From: Lachnospiraceae bacterium
GTDB taxonomy: Bacteria; Bacillota; Clostridia; Lachnospirales; Lachnospiraceae
Direction: 5' to 3'
Assembly (NCBI GenBank): GCA_024698705.1
Contig: JAILQX010000018.1
Coordinates: 124,001 to 188,000, forward strand
Length of the DNA stretch: 64,000 bases
Position 1 is the stretch's first letter. Every line of letters begins with the position of its first letter. The translations under genes and the position numbers were made by a program. The notes beneath the pieces were generated by a model. That model had not been told where the DNA came from, made no database searches, and saw only the letters and a program-made list of their open reading frames with translations. Positions 49,939-58,573 of the stretch are shown here, in pieces.

Positions 49939-50811
49939 CTAACATATCACACATGAACTGTCGACAAACTCCGTAACAGATCCCCTGCTCACTTCTCCCG
50001 TATCCATAAGCTTCTTAAGTGCTACCTCGGCTCTTGTCCTGTCCTCAAACAGTCCGAATACCGTCGGCCCGCTTCCGCTCATTATCGCATTGGCTGCTCC
50101 GTTTTCCTTCATGATGGTTTTCAACTCTGCGATCACCGGGTATTGTTTTTCGGTCACATTTTCAAGTATATTGTCCATCTTTGCAGCCATATCGCGGAAA
50201 TCTCCTCTTTCTATGGCATCAAGCATACCATCTATATCGGGGTGTTTTGTGATATTTTCCACATGAAGATTCTCATACACATACCCGGTCGATACCCCTA
50301 TATGTGGTTTTACAACGACAACATGGCACTTCGGTGCCGGCTTTAAATCCGTCAGCTTCTCACCTATACCTTCCGAAAGCTTTGTCCCGCCCTCTATACA
50401 GTAAGGTATGTCTGCACCGAGCTTTACACCCATTTCACGTAGTTTTTGCTTACTGTAACCAAGACCCAGGATCTCGTTGATCGCCGTAAATGTCGCAGCC
50501 GCATCTGTACTTCCTCCGGCCATACCTGCCGCTATCGGAATATTCTTGGTAAGCTTTATATCAAAACCGCAGGACACTCCGGCTTCATCCATTATCATCC
50601 GTGCGGCTTTATATATAAGGTTGTCCTCATTGCATTCCAGTCCGGCATTGTCGCAGATTATCCTTATCTCATCATCGTCACGCTTTTCAAATACAAGTTC
50701 ATCATGCAATGACAGTGTCTGCATTATCATCCTGACCTCGTGATACCCGTCTTCCCTGCGTCTTAGAACGTCAAGTCCGAGATTGATCTTTGACATTGCC
50801 AATATCTTCAT
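49939..50811 (-). CDS. ispE: 4-diphosphocytidyl-2-C-methyl-D-erythritol kinase
   Basis: The 290-residue GHMP kinase begins MKILAMSKINLGLDVL, has the ATP loop PIAAGMAGGSTDAAATF and the last motif AIMSGSGPTVFGLF. It phosphorylates the 2-hydroxyl of the MEP-pathway intermediate. I chose the ATG at 50811 from the family N-terminus. GGGGA lies about ten bases upstream, and an ATG three codons earlier is less likely because of spacing. The upstream region is very AT-rich. ispE followed by a GntR gene suggests a co-transcribed pair. Confidence 0.93.
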   Translation of the reverse strand: MKILAMSKINLGLDVLRRREDGYHEVRMIMQTLSLHDELVFEKRDDDEIRIICDNAGLECNEDNLIYKAARMIMDEAGVSCGFDIKLTKNIPIAAGMAGGSTDAAATFTAINEILGLGYSKQKLREMGVKLGADIPYCIEGGTKLSEGIGEKLTDLKPAPKCHVVVVKPHIGVSTGYVYENLHVENITKHPDIDGMLDAIERGDFRDMAAKMDNILENVTEKQYPVIAELKTIMKENGAANAIMSGSGPTVFGLFEDRTRAEVALKKLMDTGEVSRGSVTEFVDSSCVIC

Positions 50812-50907
50812 CGGTATCATTTCCCCAATCTTTTTATGTTTATTGTATATTGTGTACTGTATACAAAGATTGTACAAAAAAAAATACAATTTTTCAATAT
50901 TATATGT

Positions 50908-50934
50908 TAATATTGTATGTATAAATGCCGATAT
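50908..50934 (+). promoter_or_regulatory. Sigma-28 (SigD)-like promoter of the gene at 51008
   Basis: TAAT (50908-50911), a 15-bp spacer and GCCGATAT (50927-50934). The -10 part is identical to the Bacillus SigD consensus GCCGATAT, and the -35 matches TAAA in three of four bases. The leader of about 65 nt holds a GTGAAG/CTTCAC hairpin (50946-50971) and AGGAGG. Confidence 0.7.
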
Positions 50935-51007
50935 AAGATATACAAGTGAAGTCTCTTTTTTAAGGCTTCACAGAGGCATAAAGAATCTATCACAAGGAGG
51001 TATCTTA

Positions 51008-51619
51008 ATGAATGTAAATGGAGTTACAGGTGGAGTTAACGCGTACGATGCTTATGCTTCAACGGCAAAGGCCACAAAAGAGACCACATCCGATGTGAGT
51101 CAGAAATCAAATGAGGCAATCGGATCGGGAGTTGTTTATGAACCAAGCGATAAAGCAGCTTCCTCAAGCAATACACAGAAAACTTATACACCTAACACCG
51201 AATTGGTAAACAAACTCAAGGCAGATGCAGAGGCCAGAACCTCACAGCTTCGCAGTCTTGTTGAAAAGCTCATCAGCGGTCAGGGCAACGCCATCGGTTC
51301 AGCCGATGACATATGGAGCTTCCTAAGAAGCGGAGAATTTACCGTAGATCCGGCTACCAAGGCTCAGGCTCAGGCTGATATTGCAGAAGACGGTTACTGG
51401 GGTGTCAATCAGACGTCAGACAGGATCCTTGACTTCGCCAAAGCTCTCAGCGGAGGTGATCCGAGTAAAATTGAAGAGCTGAGAGATGCCTTTAAGAAAG
51501 GCTTTGAAATGGCTACAAAGACCTGGGGCGACACACTTCCTGATATTTCCCAGAGAACCTACGAAGCAACGATGAGCAAATTTGATAAGTGGGCCGAAGA
51601 AGCAAACAATCTGTTATAG
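51008..51619 (+). CDS. Unrecognised 203-residue protein, candidate motility-regulon member
   Basis: The protein begins MNVNGVTGGVNAYDAYAST and has no signal peptide, membrane helix or cysteine. Residues 1 to about 60 are rich in Ser, Thr, Asn and Lys and look disordered. The rest is helical, with LVEKLISGQGNAIGSADDIW and DILDFAKALSGG-like segments. I cannot name the family. A sigma-28-like promoter lies upstream, and the disordered Sec-less N-terminus is like that of flagellar export substrates, so a flagellar or secreted role is an inference. The start has a perfect AGGAGG seven bases upstream, and a terminator follows. Confidence 0.8.
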   Translation: MNVNGVTGGVNAYDAYASTAKATKETTSDVSQKSNEAIGSGVVYEPSDKAASSSNTQKTYTPNTELVNKLKADAEARTSQLRSLVEKLISGQGNAIGSADDIWSFLRSGEFTVDPATKAQAQADIAEDGYWGVNQTSDRILDFAKALSGGDPSKIEELRDAFKKGFEMATKTWGDTLPDISQRTYEATMSKFDKWAEEANNLL

Positions 51620-51645
51620 AGACTTTAACCTCAAAAACACAAGGT

Positions 51646-51673
51646 CGGGGGATTTGATTATCCCCCGGCTTTT
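51646..51673 (+). terminator. Rho-independent terminator after the gene at 51008
   Basis: CGGGGGAT (51646-51653) pairs with ATCCCCCG (51660-51667) around a six-base loop, followed by GCTTTTC. It lies between convergent genes and may be less effective in the other direction. Confidence 0.88.
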
Positions 51674-51733
51674 CAATTGCATTTATATTTGCATTTGTTA
51701 CGATTTTTACGTATAGGACCGCATTTGGATCTT

Positions 51734-52639
51734 TCAGTCGACACATCCTATGATATCGCGTATATCATCTATCTTATTCTTTACCAGAAATGTTTCAATC
51801 CCGTCTGCCATTTCCTCGGTAAGATAAGGATTGACGAAATTCATCGCACCGGCTGCTACAGCCGTGGCACCGGCCATCATGAATTCTATGGCGTCCTCTG
51901 CCGAAGCTATGCCGCCCATTCCGATGATCGGTATCTTTACCGCGTGCGCACATTGATAAACCATCCTTACCGCTATGGGTTTTATGGCAGGTCCGGACAT
52001 GCCGCCTGTTTTATTTGCAAGCACAAAGGCGCGCCTGTTAATGTCTATCTTCATACCGGTTATCGTATTGATGAGTGAGATCGCATCAGCTCCCGCGGCT
52101 TCTGCGGCTTTTGCCATCTCCGTGATATCCGTAACATTGGGGCTGAGTTTCATGATAACGGGTTTTGTGGACTTATCGACTATCTGCTTTGTGATATCGT
52201 AGACCGATTCGGCCTTCTGTCCGAATGCGATCGCCCCTTCCTTGACGTTGGGACAGGAAATATTGATCTCCATCATGTCAACGTCCGTATCGTTCAGTCT
52301 CTCTACAACCTCAAGATAATCCGAAACGGATCTTCCGCACACATTGACGATAACATTGGTATCGTAGTCCTTAAGAAATGCAAGGTCTCGCTCAATAAAC
52401 ACATCTATACCCGGATTCTGCAAGCCTATGGCATTTAGCATACCGCCGTAGACCTCCGCAACCCTCGGTGTGGGATTACCCGGCCACGGTACATTGGCCA
52501 CTCCCTTAGTCACTACTCCTCCGAGTTTGTTAAGATCCACAAATTCACCGTATTCCATGCCGGAACCGAAGGTTCCCGAAGCAGTCACGACCGGATTTTT
52601 GAATTCCACTCCGGCAATGGTCACCTTTGTTGAAGCCAT
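51734..52639 (-). CDS. pyrD: Dihydroorotate dehydrogenase, class 1B catalytic subunit
   Basis: The 301-residue TIM-barrel FMN enzyme has KNPVVTASGTFGSGMEYG at the N-terminus, the catalytic-loop cysteine in MEINISCPNVKEG, VIMKLSPNVTDI and PIIGMGGIASAEDAIEFM. Class 1B enzymes pass electrons through PyrK to NAD, and pyrK lies directly upstream with a one-base overlap (position 52639). It oxidises dihydroorotate in pyrimidine synthesis. Confidence 0.95.
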   Translation of the reverse strand: MASTKVTIAGVEFKNPVVTASGTFGSGMEYGEFVDLNKLGGVVTKGVANVPWPGNPTPRVAEVYGGMLNAIGLQNPGIDVFIERDLAFLKDYDTNVIVNVCGRSVSDYLEVVERLNDTDVDMMEINISCPNVKEGAIAFGQKAESVYDITKQIVDKSTKPVIMKLSPNVTDITEMAKAAEAAGADAISLINTITGMKIDINRRAFVLANKTGGMSGPAIKPIAVRMVYQCAHAVKIPIIGMGGIASAEDAIEFMMAGATAVAAGAMNFVNPYLTEEMADGIETFLVKNKIDDIRDIIGCVD

Positions 52640-53439
52640 TATATAACCACCTCCCTGCTGTCAAATACGGGTCCGTCCGTACATATCCTTGCATTGTTCA
52701 CATGGCTGTGGCTGTTCTTCGATGTGGTAGTGCATACGCATCCCAGGCAGGCTCCTACACCGCAGGCCATGCGTTCCTCAAGTGAAATATAAGCGCAGAT
52801 GCCTCTTTCCTCGGCTGTATGCTTGATCCCTCTGAGCATTGGCATGGGGCCGCACGCATATATGATATCAGGATTTATATCCTCCGCTTTCATCGCATCT
52901 ATGACATTGCCCTTTGTTCCGAGGCTTCCGTCATCTGTCGCGATATATACCTTTCCGTATTGTTCAAGTTCCTCCACAAGAAACGTCTCCGCATCCCTGA
53001 ACCCCAATATGATGCTGACCCTGTCTGCCGTCTTTGCAACATACCCACCGCATCCGCTCAGAGACTTTGCCAACTCAACTATAGGCGGAATACCTATGCC
53101 TCCGCCCATAAGTATGGCATGTTTGCCTTTTGCAGCTGACGTGGGATAGCCGTTTCCGAGCATTCCGAGAAGCATTATCCTTCTTCCGGACTGCAGGTGG
53201 GAGAATTCGCCTGTACCTTTACCTACGACCCTGTACACCAGCCTCAGTGCATTTCTCTCTTTGTTTACTTCGCATACGCTTATTGGTCTCGGGAGCAATG
53301 CAGATCTGTCATTGGTATACACTCCGACGAATTGTCCCGGCATTGCAAACGCCGCGATTTCGGTATTTATCCACATACTGAAGATATCTGTGGCTATTTC
53401 CTCGTTCTTGATAACAAAACCAACTGTTTTTTTCTTCAT
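52639..53439 (-). CDS. pyrK: Dihydroorotate dehydrogenase electron-transfer subunit
   Basis: The 266-residue subunit has an FAD-binding domain (ALLPRPISVCEV), an NAD-binding region (HAILMGGGIGIPP) and a C-terminal [2Fe-2S] site with the cysteines of RMACGVGACLGCVC plus a fourth in ARICTDGPVF. It links PyrD to NAD. Start ATG 53439 follows AAAAGGAAAG. The 149-bp gap to pyrC upstream is AT-rich with a small hairpin near 53463-53480. I see no PyrR-type site on the sense strand. Confidence 0.95.
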   Translation of the reverse strand: MKKKTVGFVIKNEEIATDIFSMWINTEIAAFAMPGQFVGVYTNDRSALLPRPISVCEVNKERNALRLVYRVVGKGTGEFSHLQSGRRIMLLGMLGNGYPTSAAKGKHAILMGGGIGIPPIVELAKSLSGCGGYVAKTADRVSIILGFRDAETFLVEELEQYGKVYIATDDGSLGTKGNVIDAMKAEDINPDIIYACGPMPMLRGIKHTAEERGICAYISLEERMACGVGACLGCVCTTTSKNSHSHVNNARICTDGPVFDSREVVI

Positions 53440-53588
53440 ATTGATTTCTTTCCTTTTCAGGGTCCCGTAAGAGGACTTTTTACCCTCAAAAAACACATTA
53501 AATCGTGTTTTAGATAACTGTAGTTATTTTGCAAACAATACAATATATTGTGGTTAAATCACTACAATTGCAAGTTTACCTACAAATA

Positions 53589-54890
53589 TTAAATCCTGTA
53601 GATTATCTTTCCCGAGCAGATCGTCATCACTATTCCGGCCTTGAAAATATGGCCAAAAAACGGGCTGTTTGATGATTTTGAAAGTGTCTTTTCGTATTTT
53701 TTTGACATATTTTCATCAATTATGACAACATCTGCAATTTCATTTTTTGCAAGTTTTCCTGCAGAAATATTATATAATCTTGCAGGATTCAGACTCATCT
53801 TGCAAAAAACCTTCAAAAGTGAAAATTTATTTTCTTCGACCAGTTTCTCGTAAATTATCGGGAATGATGTCTCCAGACCGATGATCCCGCTGGGGGCTTC
53901 GGTGATCGGTTTTGCCTTTTCTTCCGCCGAATGCGGGGCATGATCGGTGGCTATAAAGTCTATGGTATCATCCTTTATTGCCTCTATTATGGCCTGTCTG
54001 TCCTCTTCTGTCCTTAACGGCGGATTCATCTTGGCAAGTGTTCCGTGTTTTATCACATCTTCTTCCGTCAACGCTATATGATGCGGTGTTGCCTCTGCAA
54101 ATACATGCTGATAAGGGTATTTATTATTCTTTTTGGCCTCTCTTATGAGTTCCAGTGTCTCCTTTGCGGATATATGCTGGATGTTGATCTTGGCTCCCGT
54201 CTGTTCGGAAAGCTTCAGATCGCGTGCCACCATGCTTATCTCCGCCTGTCGGTCGCTTCCTCCTATATTATAGTATTCGGAAGCCCTGCCTCTGTTCACT
54301 CCGTTATTGGTTATATACTTCGGATCTTCTTCATGAAAGCTCAGCACCGAATCGGATTTCGCAGCTTCCTGCATCGCCTTTAGCGCGATCTCTTCATCCT
54401 TAAGCGGGATACCGTCATCCGTGAAACCTATCGCTCCCAGTTTTTTTAAGCCCTCAAAATCCGTGAGCTTTTCGCCCTTAAGTCCGTATGTTACATTGGC
54501 GCAGCTGTAGACATGTATCTTTGTCTGCGCTCCCTTTTCTAGTACATACCGAAGTGTTTCTTCGTTATCGATGGCAGGTTTTGTGTTGGCCATCATGATG
54601 ACGGATGTAAATCCACCTGCCGCTGCGGCCTCCGCTCCGGTAAATATATCTTCCTTATAAGTAAAACCGGGATCTCTGAAATGAACATGTATGTCCACAA
54701 GGCCGGGACCCACTGTTTTTCCTCTGCAATCTATGGTTTCAAGTTCGGATCCGTCTCCTGCCTCATCGATCTCGTCCTTTCCTATATTCTGTCGCACCAG
54801 GGCGATCCTGTCGCCGACTATGAGAACATCGGCGATCTCATCAAGATCATTATCGGGATTTATGACCCGTCCGCCTTTCAATAAGATCAT
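53589..54890 (-). CDS. pyrC: Dihydroorotase
   Basis: The 433-residue amidohydrolase has the metal motif DIHVHFRDPG at about residues 67-76, NIQHISAKETLELI with a second His, and FIATDHAPHSAEEKA with the catalytic Asp. It closes carbamoyl aspartate to dihydroorotate. It comes first in the order pyrC-pyrK-pyrD on the minus strand, so pyrimidine genes are grouped. The upstream region is shared with plsC on the other strand. A TATAAT box on the minus strand lies at 54947-54952. Confidence 0.95.
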   Translation of the reverse strand: MILLKGGRVINPDNDLDEIADVLIVGDRIALVRQNIGKDEIDEAGDGSELETIDCRGKTVGPGLVDIHVHFRDPGFTYKEDIFTGAEAAAAGGFTSVIMMANTKPAIDNEETLRYVLEKGAQTKIHVYSCANVTYGLKGEKLTDFEGLKKLGAIGFTDDGIPLKDEEIALKAMQEAAKSDSVLSFHEEDPKYITNNGVNRGRASEYYNIGGSDRQAEISMVARDLKLSEQTGAKINIQHISAKETLELIREAKKNNKYPYQHVFAEATPHHIALTEEDVIKHGTLAKMNPPLRTEEDRQAIIEAIKDDTIDFIATDHAPHSAEEKAKPITEAPSGIIGLETSFPIIYEKLVEENKFSLLKVFCKMSLNPARLYNISAGKLAKNEIADVVIIDENMSKKYEKTLSKSSNSPFFGHIFKAGIVMTICSGKIIYRI

Positions 54891-54970
54891 ATCTTTCCTC
54901 TTATATCAAATATCTATATTTTGTGGTTTTTATATGCACAGTTATCATTATACTACATCATATCGATATC

Positions 54971-54999
54971 TTGCCACATTTATATTCATAGGATATAAT
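54971..54999 (+). promoter_or_regulatory. Sigma-A promoter of plsC
   Basis: TTGCCA (54971-54976), a 17-bp spacer and TATAAT (54994-54999). This is a near-consensus promoter with one -35 mismatch. It gives a leader of about 55 nt before the ATG at 55063. Confidence 0.8.
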
Positions 55000-55062
55000 A
55001 AATCTCGTGGCATCTTTGGATAAATACGTTTTGGTTGCAACGTATCAGCAGGAGTTTTATAT

Positions 55063-55800
55063 ATGGTAAGAATTGTAATAATCATGATCGCAGTGGTATT
55101 GTTCCTTATATTTTCACTTCCGCTGCTTCTTGTTGAATGGATAATCGGCAAATTTAATCCCGGTATCAAGGACCGCAGTTCACTTGCCGTTGTTCAATGG
55201 GCCTTCAGGGTCGTCCTTTTCATGGCCGGTACAAAGGTCACCGTCATCGGGAAGGAAAACCTTCCGACGGACCGGAGTGTTTTGTACATATGCAACCATC
55301 GGAGCTATTTTGATATCATCATCAACTACTCCCTTATGCCCGGTCTGACCGGTTTTATCAGTAAAAAGGAAATGGGCAAGATCCCTTCCTTCAGGCTGTG
55401 GATGCTGAACGTAAAATGCCTTTTCCTCGACAGACATGACATAAAACAGGGTATGCAGACCATACTTACCGCTATCGATTACATAAAATCGGGTATAAGC
55501 ATATTTATTTTCCCCGAGGGAACACGCAATCAGACAAACGATCAGACCATGCTTCCCTTTAAGGGCGGAAGCTTTAAGATCGCCACAAAGAGTGGCTGCG
55601 ACATAATACCCGTGTCGATCAACAATTCGGAGTCGATATTTGAAAGCCACTTCCCCCGCGTGGTAAAATCCCATGTAGTCGTTGAATACGGCAAACCTAT
55701 CCCTGTAAAGGATATGTCAAGGGATGAGATAAAAGCCCTGCCGGAGATGGTAAGAGGCCGGATAATCGATATGTACGAAAAGAACAAAGAAGCCGTGTGA
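55063..55800 (+). CDS. plsC: 1-acyl-sn-glycerol-3-phosphate acyltransferase
   Basis: The 245-residue protein has an N-terminal membrane helix and the acyltransferase motifs NHRSYFD (HX4D), FISKKEMGK, the FPEGTRN motif and a conserved VPVSI-like stretch (IIPVSINNS). It makes phosphatidic acid from lysophosphatidic acid at the inner face of the membrane. CAGGAG is eight bases ahead of the start. It is convergent with murF and shares a terminator with it. Confidence 0.93.
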   Translation: MVRIVIIMIAVVLFLIFSLPLLLVEWIIGKFNPGIKDRSSLAVVQWAFRVVLFMAGTKVTVIGKENLPTDRSVLYICNHRSYFDIIINYSLMPGLTGFISKKEMGKIPSFRLWMLNVKCLFLDRHDIKQGMQTILTAIDYIKSGISIFIFPEGTRNQTNDQTMLPFKGGSFKIATKSGCDIIPVSINNSESIFESHFPRVVKSHVVVEYGKPIPVKDMSRDEIKALPEMVRGRIIDMYEKNKEAV

Positions 55801-55804
55801 TAAC

Positions 55805-55830
55805 AAAAAACCACCGAAAGGTGGTTTTTT
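55805..55830. terminator. Bidirectional terminator between plsC and murF
   Basis: AAAAAACCACC-GAAA-GGTGGTTTTTT is a perfect stem with a stable GAAA loop. A/T runs on both sides allow it to work for both converging genes. Confidence 0.93.
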
Positions 55831-55835
55831 TCTTG

Positions 55836-57239
55836 TTATTTCAGTTCTTCCAGGATCGTATTGAAATGCATTCCGTTTGAAGCCTTTATAAGTATCGTAT
55901 CTCCCTCGCAAAGTATATTCTTTCTTGCACTGAAATCCTTTTTTTCGGGGAAATAGTATATCTCCTGTTTTTCACACATCAATGCGCTCATCGCACCGTC
56001 ATACATATGTTTTGCAAGCTTTCCGATGCATATTATGACCTCAACACCTGATCCCGCCGCATACCTGCCGACATTTTCATGAAGTTTTGCTTCATCCGTC
56101 CCGAGTTCAAACATATCTCCGAGGATGGCAACCTTTCTTCCTTCAGCAATCATGAGCATGTCGATCGCTGCCTTCATGGATGTGGGATTTGCATTGTAGC
56201 AATCATCTATCAGGATATAACTGTCTGTTTTTATCACGTTGCTTCTTCCGGACGTAGCCCTTACCGCTTCTATCCCGCTTATGATCTCTTCCGTTGTCAA
56301 GCCCATTATAATGCCTGCCATAGTTGACGTAAGAGCGTTGTTGATCATGTGTTTTCCGGGGAGCGGCACATGGACTTTAAAGCTGTCTTTCGGGTTTGCC
56401 GCTATATTCACGGTTATATCGGAGCCAAGCAACCCTCTGTCCTTTATATCCGTTGCATATACATCATCAATGTTCCTGCCGAATCTGAACGGTTTTTTAC
56501 CGTTTACCTCGCCAACGGTACAAAGCTTATCGTCAAAACCGTTTAGTATTACCTCTCCGTTTTCAGACATCGATGTAAATATTGCTGTTTTTGCTTTCAG
56601 AACGCCGTCCCTGTCTCCGAGATTCTCAAGATGGCACTCGCCTATATTGGTGATTATGCATATGTCCGGTCTCGCAAATTCGGAGAGCCTTTCCATTTCG
56701 CCGAATTCGCTTATACCCATCTCGAGGACCGCGACCTCGGTATCATCACTTATTGAAAGGATCTCCAACGGTACACCGATCTGGTTATTCTGATTTCCCT
56801 GTGTCTTATGTACCTTATAATGCCTGCTTAAAACAGATGCCACGAACTCTTTTGTGCTGGTCTTGCCGACGCTTCCGGTTATCCCGACAACCTTAACGGT
56901 ATCTCCCAGTATCCTTCTGTACTCACGGGCAAGTGTCTTCAACGCCTCTATACTGTTTTCGACCTTGAAAAATACACCCGGATACTCTTCATAGTCTTCC
57001 GGTATATGTTCGCATATCACGGCAACGGCTCCCTTTTCAAAGACATCTCGAATGAACTCATGTCCGTCTCTTCTTTCACCCTTTGAGGCCACAAAAACAA
57101 AGCCTTTCCCGGCCTTTCTTGAGTCGATAGTAACGCCTGATATTTTTTGATGTTTTATTTTTTCAAAGTTGACCGAATTTGAACAAACAAGCTCTGCGCT
57201 GCATATTTCCGTTATTTTTGTTAATTCCAGATTTAACAT
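55836..57239 (-). CDS. murF: UDP-N-acetylmuramoyl-tripeptide--D-alanyl-D-alanine ligase
   Basis: The 467-residue Mur ligase has the ATP loop VGITGSVGKTSTKEF at about residues 117-131, the VAVLEMGISEFGEM region, and DDCYNANPTSMKAAI, the C-terminal-domain signature of MurF. It adds D-Ala-D-Ala to the peptidoglycan precursor. ddl lies one base upstream on the same strand, so the enzyme that makes the dipeptide and the one that uses it are encoded together. Confidence 0.95.
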   Translation of the reverse strand: MLNLELTKITEICSAELVCSNSVNFEKIKHQKISGVTIDSRKAGKGFVFVASKGERRDGHEFIRDVFEKGAVAVICEHIPEDYEEYPGVFFKVENSIEALKTLAREYRRILGDTVKVVGITGSVGKTSTKEFVASVLSRHYKVHKTQGNQNNQIGVPLEILSISDDTEVAVLEMGISEFGEMERLSEFARPDICIITNIGECHLENLGDRDGVLKAKTAIFTSMSENGEVILNGFDDKLCTVGEVNGKKPFRFGRNIDDVYATDIKDRGLLGSDITVNIAANPKDSFKVHVPLPGKHMINNALTSTMAGIIMGLTTEEIISGIEAVRATSGRSNVIKTDSYILIDDCYNANPTSMKAAIDMLMIAEGRKVAILGDMFELGTDEAKLHENVGRYAAGSGVEVIICIGKLAKHMYDGAMSALMCEKQEIYYFPEKKDFSARKNILCEGDTILIKASNGMHFNTILEELK

Positions 57240-57240
57240 T

Positions 57241-58269
57241 TTATTTCCTATTCACTGCCATCATTATTATTTTCTCAAGCAATTCATTAAAGCTTATTCC
57301 CGCAGCCTTTGCTTCTACCGGGATCAACGAAGTATTGGTCATGCCCGGAAGTGTATTGGCCTCGAGACAGTACATCTGTCCGTCCTGTGACATCATGAAA
57401 TCCATCCTTGCATAATCACGCAGCCTTAAGACCGTGAATGCCCTCTCGGCATATTGCTGCATCTGCTTCGTCTTTATATCATCGATCTCTGCCGGACAGG
57501 TTTCTACTGTCGATCCTTCCTGATATTTGTTCTTGTAATCATAAAAGCCTTTAATAGGAGCTATCTCAATGATGGGAAGGGCTTTGCCCTCTATGACACC
57601 AACTGAGAACTCTCTTCCTTTTATATATTGCTCGATTATGATCTCGTCATCATATTTAAAGCTGTCCGCAAGGGCCGCCTTATATTCTTCCTCGTCATTG
57701 GCGATGCTGACACCTACGCTTGAGCCGCCGTTATTGGCTTTGACCACACAGGGATATCCTATGCTGTTGATCATGTCGCTGCCCTTAAACATTCTTACGC
57801 TCTTCGGTGTGGGGATACCGTTGTATGCCATTATCTCTTTTGCAAGCGACTTGTTGAGACACACTGCTGAACTGAGCGTATCGGTTCCTGTGTACTTAAT
57901 GCCCTCAAGGTCAAAAGCCGCCTGTATCTTGCCGTTTTCTCCGTTCTCGCCGTGTAATGCCATGAATACCACATCTGCTTCCTTACACAGTTTAATGACA
58001 TTCGGTCCGAAGAACCCGGTGTACTTTGCCGGTCTCATTGCTTTGATCTTTTCTATATCGGGATCATTCTCACCTATCGCGCTTATCTTTGAAGTCCAGT
58101 CTATATCTGCCCCAAACAATCCTTCGGTCTCACCTTCATAACCCATATACGGATCCACGATTATTGCATCATGTCCGTTCTCTTTTAATGCTGAGTATAT
58201 ATTCTGGCCCGTCACGAAAGAAACATCCCTCTCCGTGCTGGTTCCACCTGCAAGTACTACGATCTTCAT
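57241..58269 (-). CDS. ddl: D-alanine--D-alanine ligase
   Basis: The 342-residue ATP-grasp enzyme begins KIVVLAGGTSTERDVS, has ALHGENGENGKIQAAFD, PCVVKANNGGSSVGVSIA and a final YCLEANTLPGMTNTSLIP, matching the Ddl signatures. It makes D-Ala-D-Ala. The residue set around the glycine-rich loop is that of D-Ala-D-Ala rather than D-Ala-D-Lac enzymes as far as can be judged by eye. It is divergent from the gene at 58574, with 304 bp between them. Confidence 0.95.
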   Translation of the reverse strand: MKIVVLAGGTSTERDVSFVTGQNIYSALKENGHDAIIVDPYMGYEGETEGLFGADIDWTSKISAIGENDPDIEKIKAMRPAKYTGFFGPNVIKLCKEADVVFMALHGENGENGKIQAAFDLEGIKYTGTDTLSSAVCLNKSLAKEIMAYNGIPTPKSVRMFKGSDMINSIGYPCVVKANNGGSSVGVSIANDEEEYKAALADSFKYDDEIIIEQYIKGREFSVGVIEGKALPIIEIAPIKGFYDYKNKYQEGSTVETCPAEIDDIKTKQMQQYAERAFTVLRLRDYARMDFMMSQDGQMYCLEANTLPGMTNTSLIPVEAKAAGISFNELLEKIIMMAVNRK

Positions 58270-58438
58270 TGTCTTCCTCCCGGTCTCTGAGCCTTCGGCC
58301 CATTTACAGTTATTTTCGCCAAAGAGCTTCGGCTGTGCATCAAATGATATATTCCCGCATTGCCTCAGGTCTTTTGCATCCCTATGATTATACTACCGAT
58401 TTCATCTTCTCACAACACCCGCCGGATCGATCTACTCC

Positions 58439-58466
58439 TAAATTAATCGACCTGCCATACCGATAT
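58439..58466 (+). promoter_or_regulatory. Sigma-28 (SigD)-like promoter of the gene at 58574
   Basis: TAAA (58439-58442), a 16-bp spacer and ACCGATAT (58459-58466). The -35 is a perfect match to the SigD consensus TAAA and the -10 matches GCCGATAT in seven of eight bases. It lies in the 304-bp gap (58270-58573) between ddl and the divergent gene. Apart from short GCCTTCGGC-type palindromes, I see nothing else there. Confidence 0.7.
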
Positions 58467-58573
58467 ATTATATAGCTGTACTACATTTCTGCAGAACGGA
58501 TCATCTGCTTACACATCTGCTCAGGATGAGCGCATTTTATCCTCAAAAATGAGAAAAGGAAAGGAGCAGAAAC

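Noticed and set aside
53455-53500. A PyrR-type attenuator ahead of pyrK
   Set aside because: A GTCCCGTAAGAGGAC stretch recalls the PyrR site, but it is on the strand antisense to the pyrK transcript. The sense strand lacks the conserved loop.
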